From: Xylophilus ampelinus
GTDB lineage: Bacteria; Pseudomonadota; Gammaproteobacteria; Burkholderiales; Burkholderiaceae_C
Assembly (NCBI RefSeq): GCF_901875635.1
Contig: NZ_CABFMN010000092.1
Coordinates: forward strand, 1 to 64,000
Length of the DNA stretch: 64,000 nt
Direction: 5' to 3'
Under the pieces are notes generated by a model that had not been told where the DNA came from, ran no database searches, and saw only the letters and a list, made by a program, of their open reading frames with translations. This document shows positions 1 through 7,667 of the stretch, one piece after another. A program made the position numbers and the translations under genes. The stretch's first letter is position 1, and every line of letters begins with the position of its first letter.

Positions 1-106
1 GTGCTCGCAGCCCTGTCGGGCATCGCCAAAGCCTGGGAATCGCCGTTTAACCAGTCCAAGTTTTCTGCCGCACCCCCGGTGGCTCAGATTTGGATCGGCG
101 CCGACA
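1..106. mobile_element. probable end of an IS21-like insertion sequence
   Basis: The tniQ reading frame stops matching its family at about position 107. The abutting DNA, read on the minus strand, begins TGTCGGCGCCGAT, a TG-start terminus of the kind seen in IS21-family elements. The rest of the element lies left of the window and no transposase is visible, so the family is inferred from the terminus alone. Read on the plus strand, 1..198 is open but resembles nothing I recognise. Confidence 0.4.
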
Positions 107-150
107 TCCCTGGGTGCCGGATGCAGTGGCCAGCGTGGCGCTGGCTTCAC
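107..150 (-). pseudogene. tniQ: 5' remnant of tniQ
   Basis: A GTG start at 150 overlaps the tniB stop by four bases (GTGA), the coupling normal for tniB-tniQ. The first codons read VKPAPRWPLHPAPR, matching the TniQ N-terminus as I remember it. After about 14 codons the frame enters unrelated sequence (DVGADPNLSHRG) where TniQ should continue with an E-x-L-S-S-W-L motif. TniQ is needed for transposition of this family, so the transposon is probably immobile unless complemented. The break coincides with a possible IS terminus. Confidence 0.65.
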
Positions 151-1064
151 ATCAGTTCCCGCTCGAATTGCCGCCGCCGCTCGCTGGGACCGGTGTAATC
201 GGCCATGCTGAGCGTGCGGTGGTTGATCGCTTCCTCACTACTCTCCACGGCGGCCACGGCCGCCGCCATCAATAGGTGCGCCAGCTCGCCAATAGTGCCC
301 TCGCTGCGCGTGAGCAGGTAGCGAGCCATGTCCAGCGTGGCAATCGACGAAGGTCGCCGCAGCGGGAGCGAAGCCGCGAAGCTGGCCAGCAGTGAACAGC
401 AATCGTCGTTGGCCTCCCACACCGGCAGCATCATCGGCTCGAAGCGATTTTCCAACTGGTCATCCGAGCGGATGGCCAGGTAGGCGTCGCGTGTGCCCAC
501 ACCGACCAGCGGGATGCGCAATTCGTTGCCGAGGAAGCGCAGCAGGTTGAGGAATTCCCGGCGGTTGACGCTGTTGCCGGCCAGGACGTTGTGCAGCTCG
601 TCGATCACCAGCAAACGCACACCGAGCTTGCGCAGCAGTGTCAGCGCCAGTTGCTCTATTTCCGGCAGCCGTGGGCGCGGTCGCAATGGTGCTCCCATCG
701 CCGCGAGCAGCGCGACGTAGAAGCGGATCACCGATGGCTCGGACGGCATCTGCACGACCAATACCGGGATGTGCTCCTGGTCGGCGTCGGAGCTGGCCGG
801 GTGGGCGCGGCGGAACTTCTCGACGATCATCGACTTGCCGTTGTTGGTTGGACCGACCAACAGCAGGTTGGGCATGCGTTGTTTGTTTGGCCACGTATAC
901 AGGGCTTCCAGCCGGTTCAACGCCTCGACTGCTCGCGGATAGCCGATCCAGCGGTCGGCGCGAAGGCGATGGATGCGCTCGTCCGCCGGGAGACGGGCCA
1001 AGCCCTGGGCCGCCGGCAGCAGGTGGGACAGGTCGATGATGGGATATTCGTCCACGGCTACCAC
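147..1064 (-). CDS. tniB: TniB, transposition ATP-binding protein (Tn5053/Tn402 family)
   Basis: TniB is the AAA+ ATPase that works with the TniA transposase in target selection of Tn5053/Tn402-type transposons. The 305-residue protein has a Walker A motif GPTNNGKS near residue 70 and a Walker B-like LLVIDELHN near residue 155. It starts at ATG 1064, overlapping the end of tniA by seven bases, and ends with a GTGA overlap into tniQ, the standard tniABQ order. The sequence agrees closely with Tn5053-type TniB as I recall it and the frame is intact. These transposons are known to prefer res sites of plasmids and transposons, which fits the plasmid-like surroundings. Confidence 0.95.
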   Translation of the reverse strand: MVAVDEYPIIDLSHLLPAAQGLARLPADERIHRLRADRWIGYPRAVEALNRLEALYTWPNKQRMPNLLLVGPTNNGKSMIVEKFRRAHPASSDADQEHIPVLVVQMPSEPSVIRFYVALLAAMGAPLRPRPRLPEIEQLALTLLRKLGVRLLVIDELHNVLAGNSVNRREFLNLLRFLGNELRIPLVGVGTRDAYLAIRSDDQLENRFEPMMLPVWEANDDCCSLLASFAASLPLRRPSSIATLDMARYLLTRSEGTIGELAHLLMAAAVAAVESSEEAINHRTLSMADYTGPSERRRQFERELM

Positions 1065-2740
1065 TCCTCAATCTGGTCGAACGGTTTGGCAGGTGGCTGG
1101 TTGTCCGCCTGCGGGTCTGCCATGTCCGTGTCCGCTGGTGGCGTGGTTTTGACAGGTTGTTCCGTTGACTTGAGATGCTGGCGTCGATCCGCGTCGCGCC
1201 GCGCCTTGCGCGTGGCTTTCTGCGCAGTGGTCACGATTTCGCGCATCTGCCCGATCATGCGGAACAGCGCCGACTCATCCACCTGTTCGCGCCCTTGCTG
1301 CCGCAATTTCGCCAGCGCCTGCCGTTGTTCCCAGAGGGTGACAGCCGGGTGCGACAAGGTACGGTATGGAATTTCCAGATAGTGCTGCCCCTCCGGCTCC
1401 AGCACCCAAATGCGGCTGATGTCGCGTGGGTCGCGCCGGATCAGGAACGCAGGCAGGCGGTCGCGCCGAGCTATCCACGGCTTGAGCGCATCGGCGTAGT
1501 AGTGGATGTGGTCGATGACGAAGCCAGTGCGGGTCAGGGTGCGGCGGAGGACGGGCAGGAAATCGACCAGAAAAGCCGTGGTGCGAGTGATGACGGTTGG
1601 AACGCCGGTACGCGCGACAGCTTCGGCCCAGCGTGCGGCCGGCGGTTGGAGCAGGCCGTTGTGCACGGAGCCGTGATAGGTGCCAACCGCCAATGCGAGC
1701 CAGCGTTCCAGCTCGCGCAGTGTCAGGGCGGCCATCTTCTCGGAGGCGTATTCCCCGCGCTGGTCAGGGTTGGAGAAGGTCGTCCCCGGCAATTCGTCGT
1801 GGATCATTTGCATCGCCGTGCCGATGATCCGTTCCACGATGCCGCCATAGTGCGGCTGCCCGAGAGGCCGATAGTCCAACCGGATGCCATGCTGCTCGCA
1901 GCCACGGCGTAGCGCCTCGCTCTTGAATTCGGCCGCGTTGTCCAGGTAGAGCAGCGCGGGCTTGCCGCTCATCGGCCAGTCCATTTCCACGTCCAACCTT
2001 TCCAACCAAGGGCGCTTGTCGCAACCGGCGTGTGCGAGGCACAGGCCGACCGAGACGGCAGATGGCGCTTCTAACGTGACCACCATGCCAACCACGCAGC
2101 GGGTGAACACGTCGATGGCGAGGGTCAGGTACGGACGGCCAATCGGTTGCCGGTCGCGCTCGTCCACCACGATCAGGTCGATGACTGTGTGGTCGATCTG
2201 TACCTGCTCCAGCGGTGCGGAGACTGGCGGAGGAACACCGCCAACACCTTGCAGGATGCGGGACGCATCCTGGCCTTCCCGAAGTCGAGTGGTCTTGAGT
2301 GGATCAAGGCTGGCGATCCGCAACGCGACCGTGTTGCGCGCCGGCATCCGCAGCTTTTGCAGCTTGCACACCCGCGCAACTTCACGGTGGAACGCCGCCA
2401 AGCTGCGCTTCTGCTTGGTCAGGAAGCGCTTTTGCAGTAGCTCGCGGATGATTCGTTCGACCGACTCCGGCAAGCGGCCTTTACCTTTGCCACCGCTCGA
2501 CTGTCCAAGAGCCAAATCAGTGACCAGCCCCGAACCTTGCCGGGCACGGCGGATCAGGACGTAGACCTGCCGCCGGGACAGACCCAGCGCCTGGGCTGCT
2601 GCGTCGGCCGCTTCATGCCCGACCGTCTCCGACTGCGCCAACGGCCCAATGATCTCCGCGCGGCAGCGAGCACGCTCCCATGCCTGTTCTGACAGGGTGG
2701 CTACGCCGCGCTCGGCAATCGGTACGGTATCGGTCGCCAT
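1058..2740 (-). CDS. tniA: TniA transposase (Tn5053/Tn402 family)
   Basis: TniA is the DDE transposase of the Tn5053/Tn402 family. I chose ATG 2740 (MATDTVPIAERG), giving 560 residues, almost the family's usual 559; a frame-consistent start at 2776 would add 12 residues. An N-terminal HTH region (LGLSRRQVYVLIRRARQGSG, around residue 55) precedes an rve integrase core with IDHTVIDLIVVD, LYLDNAAEF and GGIVERIIGT carrying the D, D and E residues. The C-terminus ends KPFDQIEEW as in the family. It is followed directly by tniB, and the transposon's 25-bp terminal repeat lies just upstream at 2857-2881. Confidence 0.96.
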   Translation of the reverse strand: MATDTVPIAERGVATLSEQAWERARCRAEIIGPLAQSETVGHEAADAAAQALGLSRRQVYVLIRRARQGSGLVTDLALGQSSGGKGKGRLPESVERIIRELLQKRFLTKQKRSLAAFHREVARVCKLQKLRMPARNTVALRIASLDPLKTTRLREGQDASRILQGVGGVPPPVSAPLEQVQIDHTVIDLIVVDERDRQPIGRPYLTLAIDVFTRCVVGMVVTLEAPSAVSVGLCLAHAGCDKRPWLERLDVEMDWPMSGKPALLYLDNAAEFKSEALRRGCEQHGIRLDYRPLGQPHYGGIVERIIGTAMQMIHDELPGTTFSNPDQRGEYASEKMAALTLRELERWLALAVGTYHGSVHNGLLQPPAARWAEAVARTGVPTVITRTTAFLVDFLPVLRRTLTRTGFVIDHIHYYADALKPWIARRDRLPAFLIRRDPRDISRIWVLEPEGQHYLEIPYRTLSHPAVTLWEQRQALAKLRQQGREQVDESALFRMIGQMREIVTTAQKATRKARRDADRRQHLKSTEQPVKTTPPADTDMADPQADNQPPAKPFDQIEEW

Positions 2741-2856
2741 GCTCGCCTCGCTTTGGTGCACACGAGTATTGAGCATAGACGAGTTTCGTGCAGAGGAGTC
2801 CTGATATCGGGCTGTCAGGAGCCGTATGCACAGCAGGCTTCATGTCTCGTTGATTG

Positions 2857-2881
2857 GTGCAGTCGTCTTCTGAAAATGACA
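2857..2881 (-). repeat. 25-bp terminal inverted repeat of the Tn5053/Tn402-type transposon
   Basis: Read on the minus strand from 2881, the 25 bases begin TGTCATTTTCAGAAGACG and end CTGCAC, the canonical outer end of Tn5053/Tn402 elements. It lies about 115 bp upstream of tniA, as expected. Everything right of 2881 is therefore outside the transposon. The other end and the 5-bp target duplication are left of the window. Confidence 0.93.
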
Positions 2882-2944
2882 ATATGAGCCTAGCTCAAGG
2901 TGATAACCTCAACGAGCCAAGCAAGACAATTTCAGCGTGAGGAC

Positions 2945-3274
2945 ATGATGGGCAAGAAGGAAACCGAGGAAGCCTGGCTGCATGCACAAGTTGGCCCGGC
3001 CTTTGATGCGCTGAAAGCCGACCCAGGCCGTGCCGTTACCGCTGACCAGGTGCGCGCCCGTCTGGCTGACATCGTCCAAGCTATGGAGCTGGTCCGCCGC
3101 GTCGATGCGGGCCTAGAATCCCTGACGCCCTTTGACCCGGCGGAGGACCTGACCACCGCCGAAGCCGTGGCCGCATTCCTGGCCGACGCCGAGGCCACGG
3201 CCGACCCGGTCTATATCGAGCACGCTCACCAGGTCGCGGCACGTGCGCGAACCACGCACGGCATCGCGTCGTGA
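2945..3274 (+). CDS. antitoxin-like protein, apparently chimeric (ParD-like start, HigA-like middle)
   Basis: About 109 residues from ATG 2945 (MMGKKETEEAWLH), behind a GTGAGG Shine-Dalgarno; an upstream TTG at 2900 is less likely. Residues 9-37 (AWLHAQVGPAFDALKADPGR onward) match the N-terminal pattern of ParD/RelB-type antitoxins. The next stretch (ADIVQAMELVRRVD) resembles the C-terminal tail of HigB-type toxins. The remainder (LTPFDPAEDL, then a DPVYIEHAHQVAARAR stretch) resembles the start of HigA-type antidotes but stops before their helix-turn-helix. No toxin gene is adjacent. It sits just outside the transposon end. Family assignments are from memory; it may be a decayed toxin-antitoxin locus. 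Confidence 0.6.
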   Translation: MMGKKETEEAWLHAQVGPAFDALKADPGRAVTADQVRARLADIVQAMELVRRVDAGLESLTPFDPAEDLTTAEAVAAFLADAEATADPVYIEHAHQVAARARTTHGIAS

Positions 3275-3313
3275 GCGAGTTGGCCAGCGTCGCCATTCCT
3301 GGCGGTGCTGCAG

Positions 3314-3400
3314 GTGGATCTCATCGCCGGGAATGACGATGCGAGATCCACGCCAAGGGGAAGAGTAAGACGGGGCATCATCGCCCGATCTGGCGATGAT
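3314..3400. repeat. two hairpin-forming inverted repeats in an intergenic region
   Basis: TGGATCTC and GAGATCCA form the arms of one inverted repeat (3314-3349), with ATCG and CGAT pairing further inside. A second has arms ATCATCGCC (3377-3385) and GGCGATGAT (3392-3400) around a six-base loop. Both lie between the convergent antitoxin-like gene and the trb-side genes. The function is unknown; a former res-like site is possible because Tn402-family transposons target such sites. Confidence 0.5.
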
Positions 3401-3450
3401 CGAGCGCCGGCGCGCATCGCCACTTCCGACGATGCAGGCCCGGAAACGAC

Positions 3451-3473
3451 AAGGGCGGCCAATGGCCGCCCTT
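3451..3473 (-). terminator. hairpin terminator downstream of the trbJKL group
   Basis: Arms AAGGGCGGCC and GGCCGCCCTT surround a three-base loop, 20 bp past the stop of the 76-residue gene that follows trbL. The T-tract on the minus strand is weak (GTCGTTT). It could act in both directions between convergent genes. Confidence 0.6.
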
Positions 3474-3492
3474 GCTGTTCCTGGTGTCTAGC

Positions 3493-3723
3493 TTACGCGG
3501 GGTGAAGCGACTGGCGCACGGCATTCAGTGCCTCACGGAAGTCGGCCGGCGTCGCTCGGCCCGTCTCGGCCTGGTAGAACACGACCATGAAGGCATTGGC
3601 GACTGCTTCGGCCAGCGGCCCGAGCTGCCGGGCTGCGTCCTGGTCAATCCAGTCTAGGGCCGCGAGCTGCACGGCCGCATGATGCACTGCCTGAGTTGCG
3701 TTGGTAGGATTCAAGGTTGCCAT
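3493..3723 (-). CDS. small hypothetical protein downstream of trbL
   Basis: A 76-residue protein with no family I recognise. ATG 3723 is preceded by GGAGAGGTG, a good ribosome-binding site. The sequence is soluble-looking and helical (ALDWIDQDAARQLGPLAEAV), without signal peptide or membrane segment. It follows trbL by about 66 bp on the same strand and precedes a terminator-like hairpin, so it is probably the last gene of the trbJKL transcript. In IncP-1 plasmids trbM follows trbL; this is much shorter and does not look like TrbM. Confidence 0.65.
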   Translation of the reverse strand: MATLNPTNATQAVHHAAVQLAALDWIDQDAARQLGPLAEAVANAFMVVFYQAETGRATPADFREALNAVRQSLHPA

Positions 3724-3789
3724 GATTCACCTCTCCATCAGGTGGGTTAGTGGAAGTGTCGGCCGGCCCCACGCCGGCCGACGCGCCTT

Positions 3790-5409
3790 TCACGCCGGCG
3801 TCGAGCGATTCACGAAAGCAGCGACTTCATCATCGGGATCGGCCGCCTGATTGCCGGTCTGTTCGCCGGCCAAGCTGTCGCCGTCGAAGGCCGGAGCCTC
3901 TGCTGCTGTGCTGGCCCGGATCGCCGTTGCCACTTGGCCGCCGATCGTTTGGTCCATGCGCTCCTGGAAGCCCTCCGCGAGCTGCACGGCCTTGCCTTTG
4001 AGTACTGCACCTGCGCCCTTCGCCAGCTCGCCGGCCGTGCCCGCTGCCAATGCTGCGGCACGAGTCAAACCAACGGGGCCGGTGCTGCCTGGTGCGGCCT
4101 GCGGCCCCTGTCCTGCCCCGCCAGCGGGCTTGGGTTCGCTCTTGGCGGCCTTGTCGGCACCGTTGCCGGTGCTGGCCGTCGAGCTGCTGCCTTTGTCGCC
4201 GGCGCTGGCCTTGTCGCCACCCTTCGAGCTGGCCGAGCGGCTGCTGCCCCCCGACGACGAGCCCCCGAAGCCCGCAGCCTGCGCGAAGGGCGATCCCCCT
4301 GCGCCGGCTGACTCCTGACCGCCCGAAGCACCCGCGCCCCCCACGCTCGCCATCATGTCCGTGCCAGCGCCGGCATCGCCGGTCGCGCTGCCTTGGGCCT
4401 TCTCGAAGGCGGCTTTGACGGCCGAAGCCCCGCCGGCGAGGTTGGCCGCGCCACTCATCACGGCAGCACCGGCCATGCTTGCAGCGCCGGCCGCAACACT
4501 GGCCGCGCCCATCGCAGCACCTACAGCAGCGCCTGCGCCGAAGTTACCGATGCCGCCAGCGTTCCCAATGCCCGTACCGGTAATGATGCCAGCGATCAGC
4601 GGCGGCACACGATTGACCAGCATCAGCAACGCCACGCAGAAAACCAGCATCACGCCCAGCTCTTCAAAGTTCAGCGTTCCGGTGTTCATCCTGGCGTAGA
4701 AGCCGGAAAGCAGGTCGTTCCCGATGCCGACCAGGAGCACCATCGTCATGATCTGCACCGCCACGCCCAGGACCGTCTTGTAGTAGTTGATCGCCATGTC
4801 GGAAGTCCAACGAGAGCCACCGAAGCCGAGGAAGAAGATGCCGGCGTACATCAACAACCACCCTGACACGAGCAGCAGGAGCATGTTCACAGCGACAACC
4901 GCCAGCAGGATCAAGATGCCGACGCTCAAGGCCACACCGATGAAGCTATCCACGGGCGACCAGATTGACGAGTTCGTGAATGCCTGCCTCAAGATCATGA
5001 AACCGATATCCACGATGCCCGAGGGTGTCACTGACACCACCCCGGATGCCTGCTCACCGATCCGGGCCAGTGACTGGATGATCGAGTTGGCGAAGGCAGG
5101 GCCATTGCGCAGCAGCCAGAGGAAGAAGCCGAAAAACAGGATGAAGCGGATGAACTCGGCGAAGAACTCGCCAATGTCAGCCTTGCGCAGCGCCATGAAA
5201 CCGAACGTCCAGACGAGCGAGATCGTGCCCAGCGTCCAGAACAAGAACGTCGCGGCGTTCATCACCACTGTCTGCCAGGCCGTGGCCCGCGTGGCGAACT
5301 CCGTCACCACCTGGTCAAGCATCCCCTGGTTGGTGAGCTGGGCCGATGCAGCGGTGGAGTAAAGCGCGAGAGTGACGCCGATCAGCGCCGCCTTGTGCAG
5401 TGCTTTCAT
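3790..5409 (-). CDS. trbL: TrbL, IncP-type conjugal transfer membrane protein
   Basis: TrbL is the polytopic inner-membrane (VirB6-like) component of the IncP-type mating-pair-formation type IV secretion system. ATG 5409 gives 539 residues, close to the roughly 528 of RP4 TrbL. It begins with a signal-like segment (MKALHKAALIGVTLALYSTA), continues through several hydrophobic helices between residues 40 and 330, and ends in a long Gly/Ala/Ser-rich tail, as in TrbL. The start overlaps the trbK stop (ATGA). The gene is intact, but the rest of the trb operon is absent here. Confidence 0.9.
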   Translation of the reverse strand: MKALHKAALIGVTLALYSTAASAQLTNQGMLDQVVTEFATRATAWQTVVMNAATFLFWTLGTISLVWTFGFMALRKADIGEFFAEFIRFILFFGFFLWLLRNGPAFANSIIQSLARIGEQASGVVSVTPSGIVDIGFMILRQAFTNSSIWSPVDSFIGVALSVGILILLAVVAVNMLLLLVSGWLLMYAGIFFLGFGGSRWTSDMAINYYKTVLGVAVQIMTMVLLVGIGNDLLSGFYARMNTGTLNFEELGVMLVFCVALLMLVNRVPPLIAGIITGTGIGNAGGIGNFGAGAAVGAAMGAASVAAGAASMAGAAVMSGAANLAGGASAVKAAFEKAQGSATGDAGAGTDMMASVGGAGASGGQESAGAGGSPFAQAAGFGGSSSGGSSRSASSKGGDKASAGDKGSSSTASTGNGADKAAKSEPKPAGGAGQGPQAAPGSTGPVGLTRAAALAAGTAGELAKGAGAVLKGKAVQLAEGFQERMDQTIGGQVATAIRASTAAEAPAFDGDSLAGEQTGNQAADPDDEVAAFVNRSTPA

Positions 5410-5681
5410 GGTTTCACCTCCTGCCCCTTCGAGCCTTTCGGATCGGCCAGCTCCAGCCAGTTCATCGGCTTCTCGGTCGGGGCGATGCCGCCGCCGGCCG
5501 GCGACCGGCGCGAGCACAACCCGGCGAAGGTTTCGCGCGTAGCCCTGTCCTCGATCTTCTTGATCGCCTCGATCTGGCAATTGGTGTCATTGACCTCGGG
5601 CATGGGCGGAATGGCCGGCTTGTTGTCGCAGCCGGCCAGCATCGCCGCCGCGAGACCGGCAAGCAGCATCGTCTTTTTCAT
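5406..5681 (-). CDS. trbK: TrbK, entry-exclusion lipoprotein of IncP type
   Basis: TrbK is the small lipoprotein that gives entry exclusion against incoming IncP plasmids. The 91-residue product starts with a lipoprotein signal (MKKTMLLAGLAAAMLAGC, lipobox LAGC). The NDTNCQIEAIKKIEDRATR and FAGLCSRR segments agree with TrbK. It lies between trbJ and trbL as in IncP-1 plasmids, 15 bp after trbJ and with an ATGA overlap into trbL. If expressed it could make this host refuse IncP-1 plasmids, or mark cells already carrying the element. Confidence 0.88.
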   Translation of the reverse strand: MKKTMLLAGLAAAMLAGCDNKPAIPPMPEVNDTNCQIEAIKKIEDRATRETFAGLCSRRSPAGGGIAPTEKPMNWLELADPKGSKGQEVKP

Positions 5682-5696
5682 GGTGCCGGGCCTCCG

Positions 5697-6482
5697 TCAG
5701 CGGGTCAGTTCGAGCCAGTTTTTCGGACTGGCCGTGCGCTCGATCCTGGATTCCCTGGAAGTCGCCCCGGCTGCCGCCTGCTGGGCTTCCTTGTCGGCGT
5801 CGGCCTGCATCTTGGTCGCCACCGCGTTCTGCTGCGCGATCAACAGGCCGCGAATCTGCAAGAGCTGGTTGGCCTGCTGGCTGGCGAGCTGGTTGGCGTA
5901 GCCGATGGCCTGCATCTGCCCGGTTGCGCCCTGCGCCGAGGACTGGAGCCGCTGCAACGTCGCGGCGTCGGCGGTCAGGTTGTCTTGCTGCTTGTCGAGG
6001 CCCTTGAACAAGGCATCGTTGGCCTTCTTCTGCGACTCGCTGGCGAGCTGCTGCACGTTCTTCATGGCCGTCCACTCGGCGGCCGAGCAGCCGGTGGCCG
6101 AGAAGCACGGCGACCCCTTGTAGTAGTTCACGTCCTGGAACTTGCCGATGTAGCTGTCCAGGCTACCGAGCTGGTTCTTGTAGTAGTTCAGCGTGTTGGT
6201 GGCGTTCATCAACCCGTTGATGGTCGATTGCGCCTGATCCCAGATATACGCGGCCGGGGCCATCGTGTTCTGGAGCTGGTTTTGATACTGCTGGAGCTGG
6301 GTGCTGTACTGCTCAATTTGCTTGAGCGTTTGGGCCACCGATTCGATGGCCGTCATGATGTTCTGCGACAGGTTGGTGCCGTCGATGACGGGGATACCAG
6401 CCCGTGCGGGCGTGCTGACGATGCTGCCTGCCAGGACGGTGGCAAGCGCGGTTTTAGCCGCTAAAAGGCGAACGTGCTTCAT
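5697..6482 (-). CDS. trbJ: TrbJ, IncP-type mating-pair-formation protein
   Basis: TrbJ is a periplasmic VirB5-like protein of the IncP mating apparatus. The 261-residue product has a Sec signal (MKHVRLLAAKTALATVLAGS) and internal motifs typical of TrbJ (VAQTLKQIEQYSTQLQQYQN, APAAYIWDQAQSTINGLMNA, LQIRGLLIAQQNAVATKMQA). Codons 6-11 of the signal peptide contain a KorB-operator palindrome (6453-6465). Upstream there is no trbI; instead come another KorB site and oriT. The trbJKL trio has therefore been separated from trbA-I, or was recruited on its own. Confidence 0.93.
   Translation of the reverse strand: MKHVRLLAAKTALATVLAGSIVSTPARAGIPVIDGTNLSQNIMTAIESVAQTLKQIEQYSTQLQQYQNQLQNTMAPAAYIWDQAQSTINGLMNATNTLNYYKNQLGSLDSYIGKFQDVNYYKGSPCFSATGCSAAEWTAMKNVQQLASESQKKANDALFKGLDKQQDNLTADAATLQRLQSSAQGATGQMQAIGYANQLASQQANQLLQIRGLLIAQQNAVATKMQADADKEAQQAAAGATSRESRIERTASPKNWLELTR
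6453..6465. promoter_or_regulatory. KorB-operator palindrome inside the start of trbJ
   Basis: TTTAGCCGCTAAA, the 13-bp consensus operator of the IncP-1 global repressor and partition protein KorB, extended by one matching T/A pair on each side. It lies within trbJ codons for Leu-Leu-Ala-Ala-Lys. No korB gene is in the window, so the cognate KorB would come from a resident IncP-1 plasmid or from the unseen left part of the element. Confidence 0.85.
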
Positions 6483-6659
6483 GGTCGATAACCCTTTCTG
6501 AAAGTGGCTTCAGGGTCATCGAATAGCTGCGCCACGTAGCTAATCGGTAATTGACCAGAGCGACACCGAAGCCCGGCCTTTTGGTTCATGTCACGGTGTC
6601 ATTGCGTGTTGATGCCTCTATACCTCCGATTGCTCGATCCGAACACAGCCCATTGAATT

Positions 6660-6672
6660 TTTAGCCGCTAAA
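6660..6672. promoter_or_regulatory. KorB-operator palindrome between trbJ and oriT
   Basis: A second exact TTTAGCCGCTAAA, about 180 bp upstream of trbJ and 45 bp left of the oriT region. It is placed to control a trbJ promoter or to act at a distance, as KorB is known to do on IncP-1 plasmids. Confidence 0.85.
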
Positions 6673-6715
6673 GCGCTCAAGGCTTACCTCTTCTTTCCTG
6701 CCGGTGGAGCCGGCT

Positions 6716-6820
6716 GCCTCGCAGAGCAGGATGTCCTCGTTGAGCACCCAGTGCGAATAAGGGGCAGTGAAGATAGATAGCCGGCTCGCCGGTTAGCTAA
6801 CTTCACACATCCTGCCCGCA
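6716..6820 (+). other. oriT: IncP-type origin of transfer (oriT)
   Basis: The block begins GCCTCGCAGAGCAGGAT, continues GTTGAGCACC and GTGCGAATAAGGGG, then a TraJ-site-like inverted repeat (GTGAAG.. 6767 to ..CTTCAC 6806), then CATCCTGCCCGC. Order and spacing match the RP4/R751 oriT as I remember it. By analogy the nick would fall between G6814 and C6815 on the plus strand (ATCCTG^C). No IncP relaxase TraI or TraJ gene is visible, so mobilization would need factors in trans. In RP4 oriT lies between traJ and traK; here it lies between trbJ and a TraK-like gene. Confidence 0.9.
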
Positions 6821-7034
6821 CCATCGCATTGATTCTCGATGATCGACTCACTGATTCTCACGCTATAAGCACACCATTGAAGTGCAATAGCGCACCAGCA
6901 GCACGGAAATGAACAAAAATTATCGGTTTTCGTACGCGTGCTGTCATGCAGTTGCCGCTTGCAGCGTTTCGCTCGGTGCTTACAGCGATTGAACATCGGC
7001 TTTTTGATAGATCTTCACAGCGAACAAGTTGACC
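6821..7034. other. AT-richer spacer between oriT and the TraK-like gene
   Basis: About 210 bp that is clearly less GC-rich than its surroundings. The minus-strand open frame at 6793-6996 has poor coding character and overlaps oriT, so I do not call it. No promoter could be assigned with confidence. Confidence 0.4.
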
Positions 7035-7334
7035 TCAATTCCGCGTCACTGAACCACGGGCTTTGCCTTTTGGTGCTGGCCTTGCGGGCCAAGCCGGAGC
7101 ATTGGTGATGTGCTTTCGCACGTATTTCAGGAACGTTTCATAGCGAAACGGAATGCGCCCAATCTCGTGCATGTGCTCCCAGATGATCCTTAGTGCAAAG
7201 CCAGCGGCCATAGCCTCCATCACGTTCGAGCGCGCCGCCATGAACGCTGGCAAGTAGTCCTTCCGCGTCAATCGCCTGGCTTTCTGCTCGCGCTTGAGGC
7301 GCGCGGCCAGTTCCTGTTCAATCCCTGCTGCCAT
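7035..7334 (-). CDS. TraK-like relaxosome accessory protein
   Basis: A 99-residue basic protein starting at ATG 7334 behind GGAGG. The core (YLPAFMAARSNVMEAMAAGF, then IIWEHMHEIGRIPFRYETFL and KYVRKHI) fits the small TraK-family (DUF5338-like) proteins found beside IncP-like oriT sites, as I remember them. The tail is Lys/Arg/Pro-rich, suggesting DNA binding. It is transcribed towards the IncP-type oriT about 215 bp away, so a role in binding oriT and assisting the relaxase is likely. Its leader is shared with the repA operon, suggesting joint control of transfer and replication. Confidence 0.6.
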   Translation of the reverse strand: MAAGIEQELAARLKREQKARRLTRKDYLPAFMAARSNVMEAMAAGFALRIIWEHMHEIGRIPFRYETFLKYVRKHITNAPAWPARPAPKGKARGSVTRN

Positions 7335-7431
7335 TTCCGTAAACCTCCGTTATCAACTGAACTACTCCGAAGGTTACGAACTGGCAGCCCGCACAACATC
7401 CCAATAATTGGCCGAACTGGTTGACATGAAG
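7335..7431 (-). promoter_or_regulatory. leader/operator region of the TraK-like gene, copy A of a shared control region
   Basis: This roughly 95-bp region parallels 9927-10021 upstream of the repA operon. Both hold an inverted repeat built on AACCT(T/C)CG just before the ribosome-binding site, the block TTATCAACTGAA, and a distal element ending GGTTGACATGAAG. Distances between blocks agree within two bases. A common regulator or attenuator is likely. Confidence 0.55.
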
Positions 7432-7667
7432 CGCGCAACCCGGCAGCGCCTATCGAAGCATTGCGATAGGTGACGTTCAGCACTCCCGAAAAAAGTTGAA
7501 CGCCAAGAGGGGCCGAGAGATCGGCCTGCGGGTTCAGCCTCCTCAACGGTCACTCAGCCGGCCGCCATCGTCGGAGAAGAGAACCGCGCTGAAGATGACG
7601 GATGCGCAGCTTGATGAGCGCGAACAAGAAGGGAGCCCAGTTGCGACCGTGATACCGAATTGGAACT
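7432..7667. other. intergenic region without a supported gene
   Basis: No convincing coding frame. Short frames on both strands lack ribosome-binding sites and family resemblance. The first bases after 7431 could be a remnant of the 5' end of the gene that follows copy B of the shared control region. Confidence 0.4.

Noticed and set aside
1..198. 65-codon rightward frame at the left edge as a gene
   Set aside because: It crosses the probable IS end into antisense tniQ/tniB sequence; no family match.
6791..6802. GTTAGCTAAC in oriT as a KorA operator
   Set aside because: It resembles the KorA palindrome GTTTAGCTAAAC but lacks one base in each half and forms part of the oriT inverted repeat, which explains it.
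6793..6996. Minus-strand 67-codon frame between oriT and the TraK-like gene
   Set aside because: It overlaps the oriT nick region, is Cys/Ser/Arg-rich without family resemblance and has no ribosome-binding site.
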